A stretch of DNA of 64,000 bases from Trebonia sp963771985 (lineage in GTDB: Bacteria > Actinomycetota > Actinomycetes > Streptosporangiales > Streptosporangiaceae). The notes below the pieces were generated by a model. It did no database searches. It was not told where the DNA came from and saw only the letters and a program-made list of their open reading frames with translations. The position numbers and the translations under genes were made by a program. Of the stretch, positions 24,868 to 34,016 are shown one piece after another (the first letter of the stretch is position 1; every line of letters begins with the position of its first letter). Where the stretch lies: positions 1 to 64,000 of the forward strand of contig CAVYVO010000013.1 of assembly GCA_963771985.1 (NCBI GenBank), read 5' to 3'.

Positions 24868-26523
24868 ATGTCGTTTCCGCGAAGGTTTGTCTGGCCATCC
24901 CGCTGGCGGCTGCCACTGGCCGTGATCCTCGGGCTCGCGACCGTCAGCCTGGGTGTCAGCGCGGGCACGGCGGCCGCCAGCCCGGTCACGGCTGGCCGGG
25001 TGGCCGCCGCGGAAGCTTCCAGCCGGCCCGCGCCGCTCGTGGTACGGACCGACAAGGGTGCCGTGCGCGGACTGTACGCCAGGAACGCCCGCGAGTTCTT
25101 CGGCATACCCTACGCCGCGCCGCCGGCCGGATCCCTGCGATGGCGGCCGCCCCAGCCGGCCAGGCGGTGGACTGGGGTCAGGAACGCGACCTGGCCCGGG
25201 AGCACATGCGCCCAGATCGGCAGCATCGCGACCGGCGTCGTCACCACGAGCACGTCCGAGAACTGCCTGTACCTGAACGTGTACACGCCCACCGTCGTCG
25301 GCCGCGGCGGCCTGCCGGTCATGGTGTGGATCCATGGCGGCGGGTTCACCGGCGGCGCGGGCAGCATCTACGACGGAAGCGTCCTCGCCAGTAAAGGCCA
25401 TGTCATCGTCGTCACGATCAACTACCGGCTCGGCGCGTTCGGGTTCCTGGCGCTGCCCGGACTGGACGGCAAGGCGGCCGGCGGCGACTTCGGCCTGCTG
25501 GACCAGCAGGCCGCGCTGCGCTGGGTGCAGCGGAACGCCCGCGCCTTCGGCGGCAACCCCCGTGACGTGACCGAGTTCGGCGAGTCCGCGGGCGCGGCGA
25601 GCGTCTGCGACAACATGGCCTCCCCGGCCGCGGCCGGCCTGTTCGCCCGGGCGATCGCCGAAAGCGGCTGCCTGCTGGGCGGTCCCTCCCGGCAGACGGC
25701 CGAGGCGACCGGCGCCGCCTTCGCGGCGAAGCTGGGCTGCACGGCCGCCGCCACGCGGGTGGCCTGCCTGCGGGGCAAGTCCGTCACCGCCATCCTGCAG
25801 GCGCAGAGCAGCTTCGGCTGGTCGCCCGTCGCCGGCACCCCGGTGCTGCCGCTGCAGCCGGCCGCCGCGTTCGCCGCCGGCCGGTACAGCCACGTCCCGC
25901 TGCTCCAGGGCACCAATCACGACGAAGGCCGCTTCTTCGTCGCGCTCGGCTACGACCTCGCGGGCCATCCGCTGACAGCGGTGGAATACAGCCAGGTCAT
26001 CAAGGCGTCCTACGGTGCAAGCGCGGCGGCCGTCCTCGCCGAGTACCCGCTATCCGGCTACGCGTCGCCGGACCTCGCCTACGCCCAGGTGATCACCGAC
26101 TCCGCGTTCAGCTGCCCGGCCCTGCAGGCCGATCAGCTGGCGCGGCGCAGCGGAGTGTACGCGTATGAGTTCAGCGATCCGAACCCGCCGGACGACTTCA
26201 ACCTCACCACGCTCACCTTCCCCCTGGGTGCGGCGCACAGCACCGAGCTGCAGTACGTGTTCCAGCGCATTCCTTTCCTTGACACGGTGCCGCCGTTCAG
26301 CAAGGCGCAGCTCGCGCTGTCCAACCAGATGATCGCCTACTGGACCCGCTTCGCCGCCACTGGCAGCCCGGACCGTGGCGGCCGGAACGCGCCCTACTGG
26401 CCGCGATTCTCGGCGACCCGGCCGGACATCCAGGAACTGGTGCCGGCCGCGACCCACCCGGAGTCAGCAGCGCAGTTCGCCGCCGCACACAAGTGCGCCT
26501 TCTGGACGGGCCTCGGCGTCTAG
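24868..26523 (+). CDS. Secreted type-B carboxylesterase/lipase
   Basis: 551 aa from an ATG at 24868 with GAGGAG upstream. A signal peptide (PLAVILGLATVSLGVSAGTAAA) is followed by an alpha/beta hydrolase of the carboxylesterase B family: oxyanion-hole block VMVWIHGGGFTGG, nucleophile Ser240 in FGESAGAAS, NCLYLNVYTP and LLQGTNHDEGRFF near the acid residue; the His lies in the conserved GAAHSTEL region. It would hydrolyse ester substrates outside the cell. The divergent secreted protein and four shared operator-like sites suggest a regulated pair. It overlaps the sigma factor stop by 4 bp (convergent). Confidence 0.93.
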   Translation: MSFPRRFVWPSRWRLPLAVILGLATVSLGVSAGTAAASPVTAGRVAAAEASSRPAPLVVRTDKGAVRGLYARNAREFFGIPYAAPPAGSLRWRPPQPARRWTGVRNATWPGSTCAQIGSIATGVVTTSTSENCLYLNVYTPTVVGRGGLPVMVWIHGGGFTGGAGSIYDGSVLASKGHVIVVTINYRLGAFGFLALPGLDGKAAGGDFGLLDQQAALRWVQRNARAFGGNPRDVTEFGESAGAASVCDNMASPAAAGLFARAIAESGCLLGGPSRQTAEATGAAFAAKLGCTAAATRVACLRGKSVTAILQAQSSFGWSPVAGTPVLPLQPAAAFAAGRYSHVPLLQGTNHDEGRFFVALGYDLAGHPLTAVEYSQVIKASYGASAAAVLAEYPLSGYASPDLAYAQVITDSAFSCPALQADQLARRSGVYAYEFSDPNPPDDFNLTTLTFPLGAAHSTELQYVFQRIPFLDTVPPFSKAQLALSNQMIAYWTRFAATGSPDRGGRNAPYWPRFSATRPDIQELVPAATHPESAAQFAAAHKCAFWTGLGV

Positions 26524-27611
26524 ACTCCGCCCAGAACTGGCTTGAGTCCGAACGCCCCGAACACCCGCGGATCCTGGAACACCACGTTGTGCGCGATCCC
26601 CTCAGGGACCACCGTGAGCACCTGCAGTGTGTGCAGCCGCAGGACGCCGCTGTCATCCGGGCAGTAGGCCACCAGGCCGGGCTGGCCGTTCGCCCCGGCC
26701 GGGACCATCCGCCAGCCAGCGCCTCGCGCCGCGAAAATCCGGGCGATGAACCGCCCGTAGTCCGCGCGGCCGGCGTACCAGAGCGGCACAGGCGGCATCT
26801 CCAGCACGGCGTCGTCGGTGAGCAGGGTGACGAGCGTGTCCACGTCCGCTGATTCGAACGCGCGGATGTAACGCTCGACCGTCTCCCGGACCATCCGGTC
26901 GCCTGGTGAGCGCAGTGTCCCCGCCGCGGGCGCCGCCGAGGCGAGCGTGGCCCGGGCGCGCTGCAGCGCGCTGTTGACCGCCGCGGCCGAGGTGTCCAGC
27001 TGCGCGGCGACCTCCGCGGCGCTGAACTCGAGCACATCCCGGAGCACGAGGACGGCTCGCTGCCGCGGCGGCAGCAGCTGCATGGCCGCGACGAGCGCGA
27101 GCCGCACGCTGTCGCGCTCGGCGGCCCGCGCCTGGGGGTCAGCGTGGTCCCGGTGCAGATAAGTGTCGGGCAGCGGCTGCAGCCATGGCACGGCGAAGTC
27201 GGGCACAAGCGGCGTGTCCGGGTCATCGCTCGCGGCGCCCAGGCCTGAGGGCAGCGGCCGCCGCGCCTTGCCCTCGAGCGCGGTCAGGCAGGCGTTGGTC
27301 GCGATCCGGTACAGCCAGGTGCGCAGCGAGGCCCGCGCGGGGTCGTAGCGGTCCCGGGCCTGCCACGCGCGGATCAGCACCTCTTGCGCCACGTCTTCGG
27401 CGTCGTCGACGCAGCCCAGCATCCGGTAGCAGTGCACCACCAGCTCGCGCCTGAAACGGGCGCTCGCCGAACCGAAGTCCGCGCCGAAGTCCGCGCCCAC
27501 GTCCGGGCCCACGTCCGGGCCGGAACCCACCCCGTAGCTCACCGTTCCGACGCTATCGCCGGCCGGCCGATGAATCGGGCGGGGCTCGCCGGTATGTACA
27601 CCCGACCGCAC
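26520..27611 (-). CDS. ECF sigma factor with SnoaL-like C-terminal domain
   Basis: RNA polymerase sigma-70 family protein of up to 363 aa; a GTG at 27545 is an alternative start giving more room to the divergent gene. Sigma region 2 has RELVVHCYRMLGCVDDAEDV and region 4 has LPPRQRAVLVLRDVLEFSAAEV. The C-terminal third (from about residue 240) is a SnoaL/NTF2-like domain (VERYIRAFESADVDTLVTLL, EMPPVPLWYAGR), the layout of sigma-70 factors such as SigJ/ECF41, in which this domain replaces an anti-sigma factor as the regulator. The N-terminus carries a GPDVGPDVGADFGADFG repeat. No anti-sigma gene is adjacent. Confidence 0.9.
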   Translation of the reverse strand: MRSGVHTGEPRPIHRPAGDSVGTVSYGVGSGPDVGPDVGADFGADFGSASARFRRELVVHCYRMLGCVDDAEDVAQEVLIRAWQARDRYDPARASLRTWLYRIATNACLTALEGKARRPLPSGLGAASDDPDTPLVPDFAVPWLQPLPDTYLHRDHADPQARAAERDSVRLALVAAMQLLPPRQRAVLVLRDVLEFSAAEVAAQLDTSAAAVNSALQRARATLASAAPAAGTLRSPGDRMVRETVERYIRAFESADVDTLVTLLTDDAVLEMPPVPLWYAGRADYGRFIARIFAARGAGWRMVPAGANGQPGLVAYCPDDSGVLRLHTLQVLTVVPEGIAHNVVFQDPRVFGAFGLKPVLGGV

Positions 27612-27629
27612 CTAATCGAAGGGATCGCC

Positions 27630-28205
27630 ATGAACCGCGTCATCGTCATCGAGTTCATCACCCTGGACGGCATCGTCGAGGACCCTGACGGCTCGGGCCG
27701 CACACCCCGAGGCGGCTGGGCGTTCCGCTACGGCCCCGAAGCGGTGGCCGGCGACAAGTTCGAGCTCGGCCCTGTCCTCGACACGGGCGCGCTCCTGCTC
27801 GGCCGCGCGACCTGGCAGCTGTTCGCGACCATCTGGCCCGGCCGCTCCGACGACTTCTCCGCGAAGATGAACACGATGCCCAAGTGGGTGGCGTCGAACA
27901 CGCTCACCGACGTCAGCGCGTGGCACAACTCGGCCCTGATCCGGGGCGATCTCACGGGGAAAGTACGCCAGCTTCGCACCGAACGCGACGTCATCGTCAT
28001 CGGCAGCCTCGGCGTCGTGGACACGCTGGCGCGATCCGGCCTCGTGGACGAGTACCGGCTGCTCGTCTTCCCGGCTGTGCTCGGCGACGGCCGACGCCTG
28101 TTCACCACCGCAAAAAGCGACGAGTTGCGGCTGGTTTCGGCCGGGCAGCGCGGCCCCGCCGCGCTGCTGCGCTACGAACGCGAGGGCCGGCCTCAGAGCA
28201 CCTGA
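27630..28205 (+). CDS. RibD C-terminal/dihydrofolate reductase-like protein
   Basis: 191 aa from an ATG at 27630 with GAAGGGA upstream. It has the RibD_C fold pattern: MNRVIVIEFITLDGIVEDPD, LLLGRATWQLFATIWPGR, KWVASNTLTD, a GSLGVVDTLARSGLVDEYRL nucleotide-binding helix and LLVFPAVLGDGRRLF. Such proteins are NADPH-dependent reductases of unknown substrate. ECF41-type sigma factors often control such neighbouring oxidoreductases; the two genes are divergent with at most 84 bp between starts. It overlaps the multicopper oxidase 3' end by 13 bp. Confidence 0.88.
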   Translation: MNRVIVIEFITLDGIVEDPDGSGRTPRGGWAFRYGPEAVAGDKFELGPVLDTGALLLGRATWQLFATIWPGRSDDFSAKMNTMPKWVASNTLTDVSAWHNSALIRGDLTGKVRQLRTERDVIVIGSLGVVDTLARSGLVDEYRLLVFPAVLGDGRRLFTTAKSDELRLVSAGQRGPAALLRYEREGRPQST

Positions 28206-30112
28206 TAGGGACGCATCATGTCGTTGTCCTCGTGGTCGAGGAAGTGACAGTGCCAGACGAACCTGCCCTTGTGGTCGAAGGTGGCCCTGACCCTGGTGAT
28301 CACGCCCGTCGGCGCCGCGCACGAGTCCTTGTGCCCCCGCTCCCACGGAGCGGGGGCGCTGACGGCGCCGCCGCCGATCGGCTCCCGGTTCAGCACCTGG
28401 AACTGGACAAGGTGCATGTGGAAGACGTGCGAGACCGCGGCGGCGCCTTCGGGGGAGAAGTTCCAGACCTCCCAGACCTCGGTGGCGCCGTCGGCGGGCG
28501 TCTCGGTGACCGGCGCGTTCCAGTCCAGCGGGTTCGGAATGCCGTCATCGTCGACGGTGCCGCACAGGTACTTCGCGATCTGGCCGACCTCGAAGCTGGA
28601 GCCCTGCTCGGTCAAGGACACCTGCCGGGTCTTCGTGGCCCCGTGCATGGCCGGCAGCGAGGGCAGTTTCAGGTGCCTGGGCGGAACGCTGGTGTCCTTC
28701 GACTTCAGCGGCACCACGGTGAACCGCAGCACCGAGCCGGTGGTGCCCACGCTGGCGGCGGACCCCTCGTTGGTCAGGTAGAGGTGCGTGCCCGGCTTCA
28801 GCCCGGTGAAGTCGACGATGATGTCGTAGCGTTCGGACGGCAGCATGGGCAGGCCAGTCGTGCCCGCCAGTTCCACCGGGGCGGGCAGGAAGCCGCCGTC
28901 GCTGCCGATGACCCAGATCGGCAGCGCCGTCTCGGCCGGGACCGCCGCGAGCCGGTTGCGCACGACCTTCAGCGTCACCGGCCGGCTGGCGCAGGCGTTC
29001 AGTACCCGGAACCGGTAGCGCCGCGGTTCCACGTTGAGGTTCGGCCAGGTGTTGCCGTTCACGGTGATCGTGTTGCCGTAGTAGACCCCGTTCCAGATCG
29101 GCGGGATGTCCGTCGTCGGGATGTACGGGCCGTTGGAGAACGTGTTCACCGCCGGGAGGAACTGCGAGCCGTCGGTGTTGAACGTAGGGTCCTGGATCAC
29201 CAGCGGGATCTCGTAGTACCGGGTGCCGGGGCGGTCGCCGTGGCCCGGCGCGGGCCCGGGCAGCACGCCGCGCTTCAGGTCGCTGCCGCCGCCCCGCAGC
29301 ATGTACATGCCGAGCAGGCCCGCGCGTATGTTGAGGCGGGTCATCCCCAGCGTGTGGTCGTGGAACCACAGGTTCGTGGCGCGCTGGTCGTTCGCGAACA
29401 CGTAGGTCGCGCTGCCGGCGGCCCACCGCACGCCCGCCCGGTCGTAGGCCTGTTCCTTGTACTGGTCGTAGAAGGTGCCGACGGTCGCGTACCCCTTCGG
29501 GATGTTCCTGGCGGCGGGCAGGTACCAGGCCTCCGGGTAACCGTCGGCGTCCGGGAAGTCGTGCGCGCCGTGCAGGTGCATGACCAGCGGCACCGGGCCG
29601 GTGTAGGGGCCCGGCGTGCTCTTGAACGCAGGCATCGTGTCCCGCCCGCCGGTCCCGCCCGGCGGGTTGGCCCACATCAGCGTCGGGTCGACCGGCAGCA
29701 GCGAGGGGACGTAGTCGCCCGACGCGTCCACCAGTTCGTTCGACCAGATCAGCCGCGTATGCCGGTTGACCGTCGCCTCCACCGTGAACGCCGGCGCGTG
29801 GAACGTGAGGCGGCTGGTCGCCGAGCCGATCCCGAAGACCGGCGTGGACGGGAAGCCCTTCGGCAGGATCTGCTGCCTGAAGGGGCGCGCTGCCAGCGAG
29901 AACTGGTCGTAGTCCTTGTTGGCGTACGAGCGCGGCATCGCCGGGAGGATGAACAGCTGGGTGGCGAACTGCGGGATCGTTGCCGGGTCCACCTGCTGGG
30001 CACTGGCGCCGCCCGCGTTCAGCAGCTGCGGTACCCCGATCGCGGCTCCGGCGCCGGCCACCATGCCAGCACGCAGCATCTGCCTGCGCGTAAACTCCAC
30101 CCGCTCCTCCAT
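28193..30112 (-). CDS. Multicopper oxidase (bilirubin oxidase/CotA-like), Tat-exported
   Basis: 639 aa, exported folded: N-terminal twin-arginine signal FTRRQMLRAGMVAGAGAAIG. Three cupredoxin domains carry the copper motifs HLHGAH, WFHDHT, HVFHMHLVQFQV and the type 1 site WHCHFLDHEDNDMM with its axial Met. It oxidises phenols or metal ions with reduction of oxygen to water. The closest families are CotA laccase and bilirubin oxidase. It stands alone on its strand; convergent with the RibD-like gene. Confidence 0.93.
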   Translation of the reverse strand: MEERVEFTRRQMLRAGMVAGAGAAIGVPQLLNAGGASAQQVDPATIPQFATQLFILPAMPRSYANKDYDQFSLAARPFRQQILPKGFPSTPVFGIGSATSRLTFHAPAFTVEATVNRHTRLIWSNELVDASGDYVPSLLPVDPTLMWANPPGGTGGRDTMPAFKSTPGPYTGPVPLVMHLHGAHDFPDADGYPEAWYLPAARNIPKGYATVGTFYDQYKEQAYDRAGVRWAAGSATYVFANDQRATNLWFHDHTLGMTRLNIRAGLLGMYMLRGGGSDLKRGVLPGPAPGHGDRPGTRYYEIPLVIQDPTFNTDGSQFLPAVNTFSNGPYIPTTDIPPIWNGVYYGNTITVNGNTWPNLNVEPRRYRFRVLNACASRPVTLKVVRNRLAAVPAETALPIWVIGSDGGFLPAPVELAGTTGLPMLPSERYDIIVDFTGLKPGTHLYLTNEGSAASVGTTGSVLRFTVVPLKSKDTSVPPRHLKLPSLPAMHGATKTRQVSLTEQGSSFEVGQIAKYLCGTVDDDGIPNPLDWNAPVTETPADGATEVWEVWNFSPEGAAAVSHVFHMHLVQFQVLNREPIGGGAVSAPAPWERGHKDSCAAPTGVITRVRATFDHKGRFVWHCHFLDHEDNDMMRPYQVL

Positions 30113-30225
30113 CCTTGATCAGGATCCACGCTATAAAGATCCGCTTCGCCAGACCCCGCTTTACTTTTTCGTGTCCTTTTCGGTTCGCGGCTCGACTTGG
30201 TGAGATCGTGACCTAGCATTCGGGA

Positions 30226-30732
30226 GTGCGAACTCCCGCGGGCACCCGGCCGGCCGCGCTCACGGCCGCCGCGCTCACGGCCGCCGCCCTCGCGACCGCC
30301 GTGCTGGCCGTGGCCTGCGCCTCGCCCGGCCAGCCGGCGCCCAGTCCGGCGCAGTCGTCCGGCATCCTGTCCGCCAGCCCGGACGGAGGCACCATCGCGC
30401 TGCTCAAGACAGCGCGCACTTCGTTCGGGACGCTCCTCACCAGCGGCACCGGGTACACGCTCTACTGGTTCACCAAGGACACCGCCACGACCTCCGCGTG
30501 CGGCGACGTCTGCGCGAGCAACTGGCCGCCGGTGACAGGCACCCCCCGCCTCGCTCCGGGCGTGAAGCTCGCCGGCACGCTCGGCACGATCACCCGCTCC
30601 GACGGCACGGTCCAGGCCACCTACGACGGCCACCCGCTGTACACCTACGCGGGTGATTTCGAGCCCGGCGACGTCGGCGGCACGAACCTGACCGAGTTCG
30701 GCGGCCTGTGGTACGCGGTCCAGGCTGGTTGA
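30226..30732 (+). CDS. Secreted lipoprotein with two COG4315 (Lipoprotein_15) repeats
   Basis: 168 aa. An Ala-rich signal peptide ends in a lipobox-like AVACAS. Two repeats follow: GTLLTSGTGYTLYWFTKDTA with CGDVCASNWPPV, then YDGHPLYTYAGDFEPGDVGG ending in LWYAV. The pattern is that of PF03640 proteins, which are extracytoplasmic and of unknown function, sometimes linked to redox or stress. The next gene, an MFS pump, starts 19 bp downstream, so co-transcription is possible. Confidence 0.85.
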   Translation: MRTPAGTRPAALTAAALTAAALATAVLAVACASPGQPAPSPAQSSGILSASPDGGTIALLKTARTSFGTLLTSGTGYTLYWFTKDTATTSACGDVCASNWPPVTGTPRLAPGVKLAGTLGTITRSDGTVQATYDGHPLYTYAGDFEPGDVGGTNLTEFGGLWYAVQAG

Positions 30733-30751
30733 CAAGCAGGTTAACGGGGGT

Positions 30752-32827
30752 ATGCAGCCAGGTGTGACAACGACGACCCTGGCCGCGCAGCCACGGGCGA
30801 CGGAAGAGCACGGTCGGCGGCTGCTTGTCATCTATATCGCGCTGATGCTCGCGCTGCTGCTGAGCTCGCTTGACCAGACGATCGTCGCCACGGCGCTGCC
30901 GACGATCGTCAGCGACCTCGGCGGCCTGTCCCACCTGTCGTGGGTGGTCACCGCGTACCTGCTCGCCAGCACGGCGAGCACCCAGGTGTGGGGCAAGCTC
31001 GGCGACCAGTACGGCCGCAAGTACCTGTTCCTCACCGCGATCGTGATCTTCCTCATCGGGTCCGCTCTCTGCGGCCAGTCGCGCAACATGAGTGAGCTCA
31101 TCGCCTTCCGCGCCGTCCAGGGCATCGGCGGCGGCGGCCTGATCGTGCTGACCCAGGCCATCATCGGCGACATCGTGCCCGCGCGGGAGCGGGGCAAGTA
31201 TCAGGGCGCGTTCGGCGCGGTGTTCGGGGTCTCGAGCGTTATCGGGCCCTTGCTCGGCGGCTTCTTCGTGGACAACCTGAGCTGGCGCTGGGTGTTCTAC
31301 ATCAACCTGCCGGTCGGCGCGCTCGCGCTCGTGGTGATCGCCATCGTGCTCCCGGCCGCCTCATCACGGCAGCAGCACAAGATCGACTACCTCGGCGCGA
31401 CGCTGCTCGCCGGGTTCGCCGTCTGCGTGGTGCTCGCGACCTCCTGGGGCGGCACCACCTACCCGTGGGGTTCCGGCGTGATCATCGGCCTGTTCGTCCT
31501 CTCGGCCCTGCTGTTGTTCGGCTGGTGGCTGTCGGCCCGCTGGGCCGCCGAGCCCGTCCTCCCGCTGCGGCTGTTCCGCAACCCGGTGTTCACGATCGCC
31601 TCCGCGATCGGGCTCGCCGCCGGTTTCGCGATGTTCGGCGCGCTGTCCTACCTGCCGCTGTTCCTGCAGGTGGTGCACGGCGTGTCGCCGACGATCTCGG
31701 GGGTGTACCTGCTGCCGATGGTGCTCGGCTTGCTGCTCACCTCGGTGGGCAGCGGGCAGCTCATCGCGCGGACCGGCAGGTACAAGGTCTACCCCATCAT
31801 CGGCACGTTCCTCCTGGCGGTGTCGCTGTTCCTGCTGTCGCGGCTGGATGAGAACACGGCGACGTGGGTCATGAACCTGTACTTCTTCCTGCTCGGGTTC
31901 AGTCTCGGCCTGATCCTCCAGGTGCTCGTCATCGCGGTGCAGAACAGCGTCGACTACGCCGACCTCGGCACCGCCACCGCGGGCGCGACGTTCTTCCGGT
32001 CCATCGGCGGCGCGTTCGGCACGTCGGTGTTCGGCGCGATCTTCGCCAACCAGCTGGCGCGCAACCTCGCCAGCGCGCTGCGCGGCGTGACCCTGCCGCC
32101 AGGCTTCAGCGCCACGGCCATCGAGGCCGACAGGAGCGTGCTCAGGCAGCTCCCGGCGGACGTCCAGCACGCCATCCTGAACGCCTACAGCCTCTCGCTG
32201 CACCCGGTGTTCCTCACCGCGGCGCCGATCGCGCTGATCGCGTTCGTGCTCTCGTGGTTCCTGCGCGAGGTCCCGCTGCGCACCGCGGCGGGCGAGACCG
32301 TGCGCAACTCGGCCAGCGCGGCCGACCTCGGCGAGGGGATAGGCGCGGCGCCGACCCAGCGGTCGTCGGCCGAGGAGGTAGAGCGCGTGCTCACCCGGCT
32401 CTCAGCCACCGACCTGCGCCGGTTCGGCTACGCCAGGCTGGCCCGCGCGGCCGAGCTCGACCTGACCGGCGCCGCCGCCTGGATCCTGACCCGGCTCGGC
32501 AGGCAGGGCGCGACACTAGGACCGGAGCTGGCAAAGCAGGCAGGCGTCACCGTCGAAGAGGGCCACCCCGCTGCCCAGTTGCTCGCCGACAAGGGCCTGA
32601 TCACCCGGACCGACGGCGTGCTCGCGCTGACCGCCGACGGGCAGCAGACCGCGGACAAGCTCTACGCCACCCAGCGCGAGTGGCTGTGCCAGCAGCTGGC
32701 CGGCTGGTCGCCGGAGCAGCAGGCCGAACTCGATCCCGTCCTCACCAAGCTCTGCCACGCCCTCCTCGGCGACGAAGCCGACCGCCGCCTGGTCAAGCAG
32801 CCAGACCAGCAGCTAGCCGCCCGCTGA
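30752..32827 (+). CDS. DHA2-family MFS efflux pump with fused MarR-like domain
   Basis: 691 aa. The first about 510 residues are a 14-helix drug:H+ antiporter of the EmrB/QacA type: motif A LGDQYGRKYLFL, motif C GAVFGVSSVIGPLLGGFFVD and the D1-type SLDQTIVATALPTI. After a linker the last 150 residues form a helical, soluble domain with a winged-helix feel (RRFGYARLARAAELDLTGAA, HPAAQLLADKGLITRTDGVL, ALTADGQQTADKLY) resembling MarR proteins. In such fusions the domain may sense the substrate or regulate the pump; this is not known. The ATG at 30752 is preceded by AACGGGGG. Confidence 0.92.
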   Translation: MQPGVTTTTLAAQPRATEEHGRRLLVIYIALMLALLLSSLDQTIVATALPTIVSDLGGLSHLSWVVTAYLLASTASTQVWGKLGDQYGRKYLFLTAIVIFLIGSALCGQSRNMSELIAFRAVQGIGGGGLIVLTQAIIGDIVPARERGKYQGAFGAVFGVSSVIGPLLGGFFVDNLSWRWVFYINLPVGALALVVIAIVLPAASSRQQHKIDYLGATLLAGFAVCVVLATSWGGTTYPWGSGVIIGLFVLSALLLFGWWLSARWAAEPVLPLRLFRNPVFTIASAIGLAAGFAMFGALSYLPLFLQVVHGVSPTISGVYLLPMVLGLLLTSVGSGQLIARTGRYKVYPIIGTFLLAVSLFLLSRLDENTATWVMNLYFFLLGFSLGLILQVLVIAVQNSVDYADLGTATAGATFFRSIGGAFGTSVFGAIFANQLARNLASALRGVTLPPGFSATAIEADRSVLRQLPADVQHAILNAYSLSLHPVFLTAAPIALIAFVLSWFLREVPLRTAAGETVRNSASAADLGEGIGAAPTQRSSAEEVERVLTRLSATDLRRFGYARLARAAELDLTGAAAWILTRLGRQGATLGPELAKQAGVTVEEGHPAAQLLADKGLITRTDGVLALTADGQQTADKLYATQREWLCQQLAGWSPEQQAELDPVLTKLCHALLGDEADRRLVKQPDQQLAAR

Positions 32828-32980
32828 CCAGCTTTCCCGCCACCCCGCTCCCGCCCCCTTTTATCCCGAACGAACGCCCCTGACTCCCACCCTCGCCACG
32901 CTTCCTCCTGGTCGGCGGGGTAGCCCGTGGCAGCATGGGGTACGTAGGCCAGGAGCGTTCGGAGACTTAACGGAGGAGTG

Positions 32981-34014
32981 ATGGAATACCGTCTGCTCGG
33001 CAGCAGCGGCTGTGCGGTGTCCGCGCTCGCGCTCGGTACGCTGACCTTCGGCAACGAGACGGACCAGGCAGCGTCGTTCAGCCAGCTCGACCGGTTCACC
33101 GAGGCCGGGGGAATCCTGGTGGACAGCGCCGACGTCTACGCGGACGGCCGCGCGGAGGAGATCATCGGCCGTTGGCTGGCCGCCCGGCCGGGGAGACGTG
33201 AGCTTGTCGTGCTGGCCACCAAGGGCCGGTTTCCCACTGATGAGAGCCCGAACGGGCACGGGCTGTCCCGCCGGCATCTGTCGCTGGCCCTGGACGCGTC
33301 GCTGCGCAGGCTGAACGTGGCGACCATCGACCTGTATCAGCTGCACGGCTGGGACCCGCTGACTGGTCTTGAGGAGACGCTGCGCTTCCTGGACGATGCG
33401 GTGCGCGCCGGGAAGATCAACTACGTCGGGCTGTCCAACTTCACCGGCTGGCAGCTGCAGAAGGCAGTGGATATAGCGGAGTTCCGCGGGTTCTCCGTCC
33501 CGGTGTCCATACAGCCGCAGTACAACCTGCTGGCCCGCGCGGTCGAGTGGGAGATCGCGCCCGCCTGCCAGGCCGCGGGGCTCGGCATGCTCGCCTGGTC
33601 CCCGCTGGCCAGCGGGTGGCTGACCGGCAAGTACCGGCGGGGCGAGCCGGCCCGGCCGGCACCCGGGTGGTGGAGAATGCCGACGAGGGGATGCGGATCT
33701 GGAACCAGCGCGGCCAGTCCGAGCAGACCTGGCAGGTGCTCGACGTGGCGCGCAAGGTGGCCGAGGGCCGCGGCGTGTCCCTTGCTCAGGTGGCCATCGC
33801 ATGGCTGATGGCCCGGCCCGCTGTATCGTCGGTGATCCTCGGCGCCCGGAGCATGGACCAGCTGACCGGCAACATGGCCGCGGCCGAGCTGAAGCTGGCG
33901 CCTGAGGAGACCCAGCTGCTGGACGAGGCGAGCGAGCCGCCCGCCCCGGACTACCCCTACGGCGCGCCCGGCCGGTCCCAGCGCAGCCGCCGCATCCAGG
34001 GAGGAAGATTCTGA
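32981..34014 (+). CDS. Aldo/keto reductase, apparent 1-bp frameshift
   Basis: NADPH-dependent TIM-barrel reductase of about 344 aa, start ATG at 32981 after GGAGG. The N-terminal two thirds (LGTLTFGNETDQAA, DSADVYADGRAEE, VVLATKGRF, INYVGLSNFTGWQL, WSPLASGWLTGKY) are in one frame; at about 33659-33661 one base seems missing, and the C-terminal third (VAEGRGVSLAQVAIAWLMAR, SVILGARSMDQL) continues in the next. Both parts are well conserved. It is a close paralogue of the reductases at 35433-36473 and 45251-46318. It ends 2 bp before zwf, so they likely form an operon. Confidence 0.9.
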
Positions 34015-34016
34015 CC

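Noticed and set aside
27884..30118. 744-codon plus-strand frame over the multicopper oxidase
   Set aside because: The minus strand carries four copper motifs and a Tat signal; the plus frame is compositional shadow.
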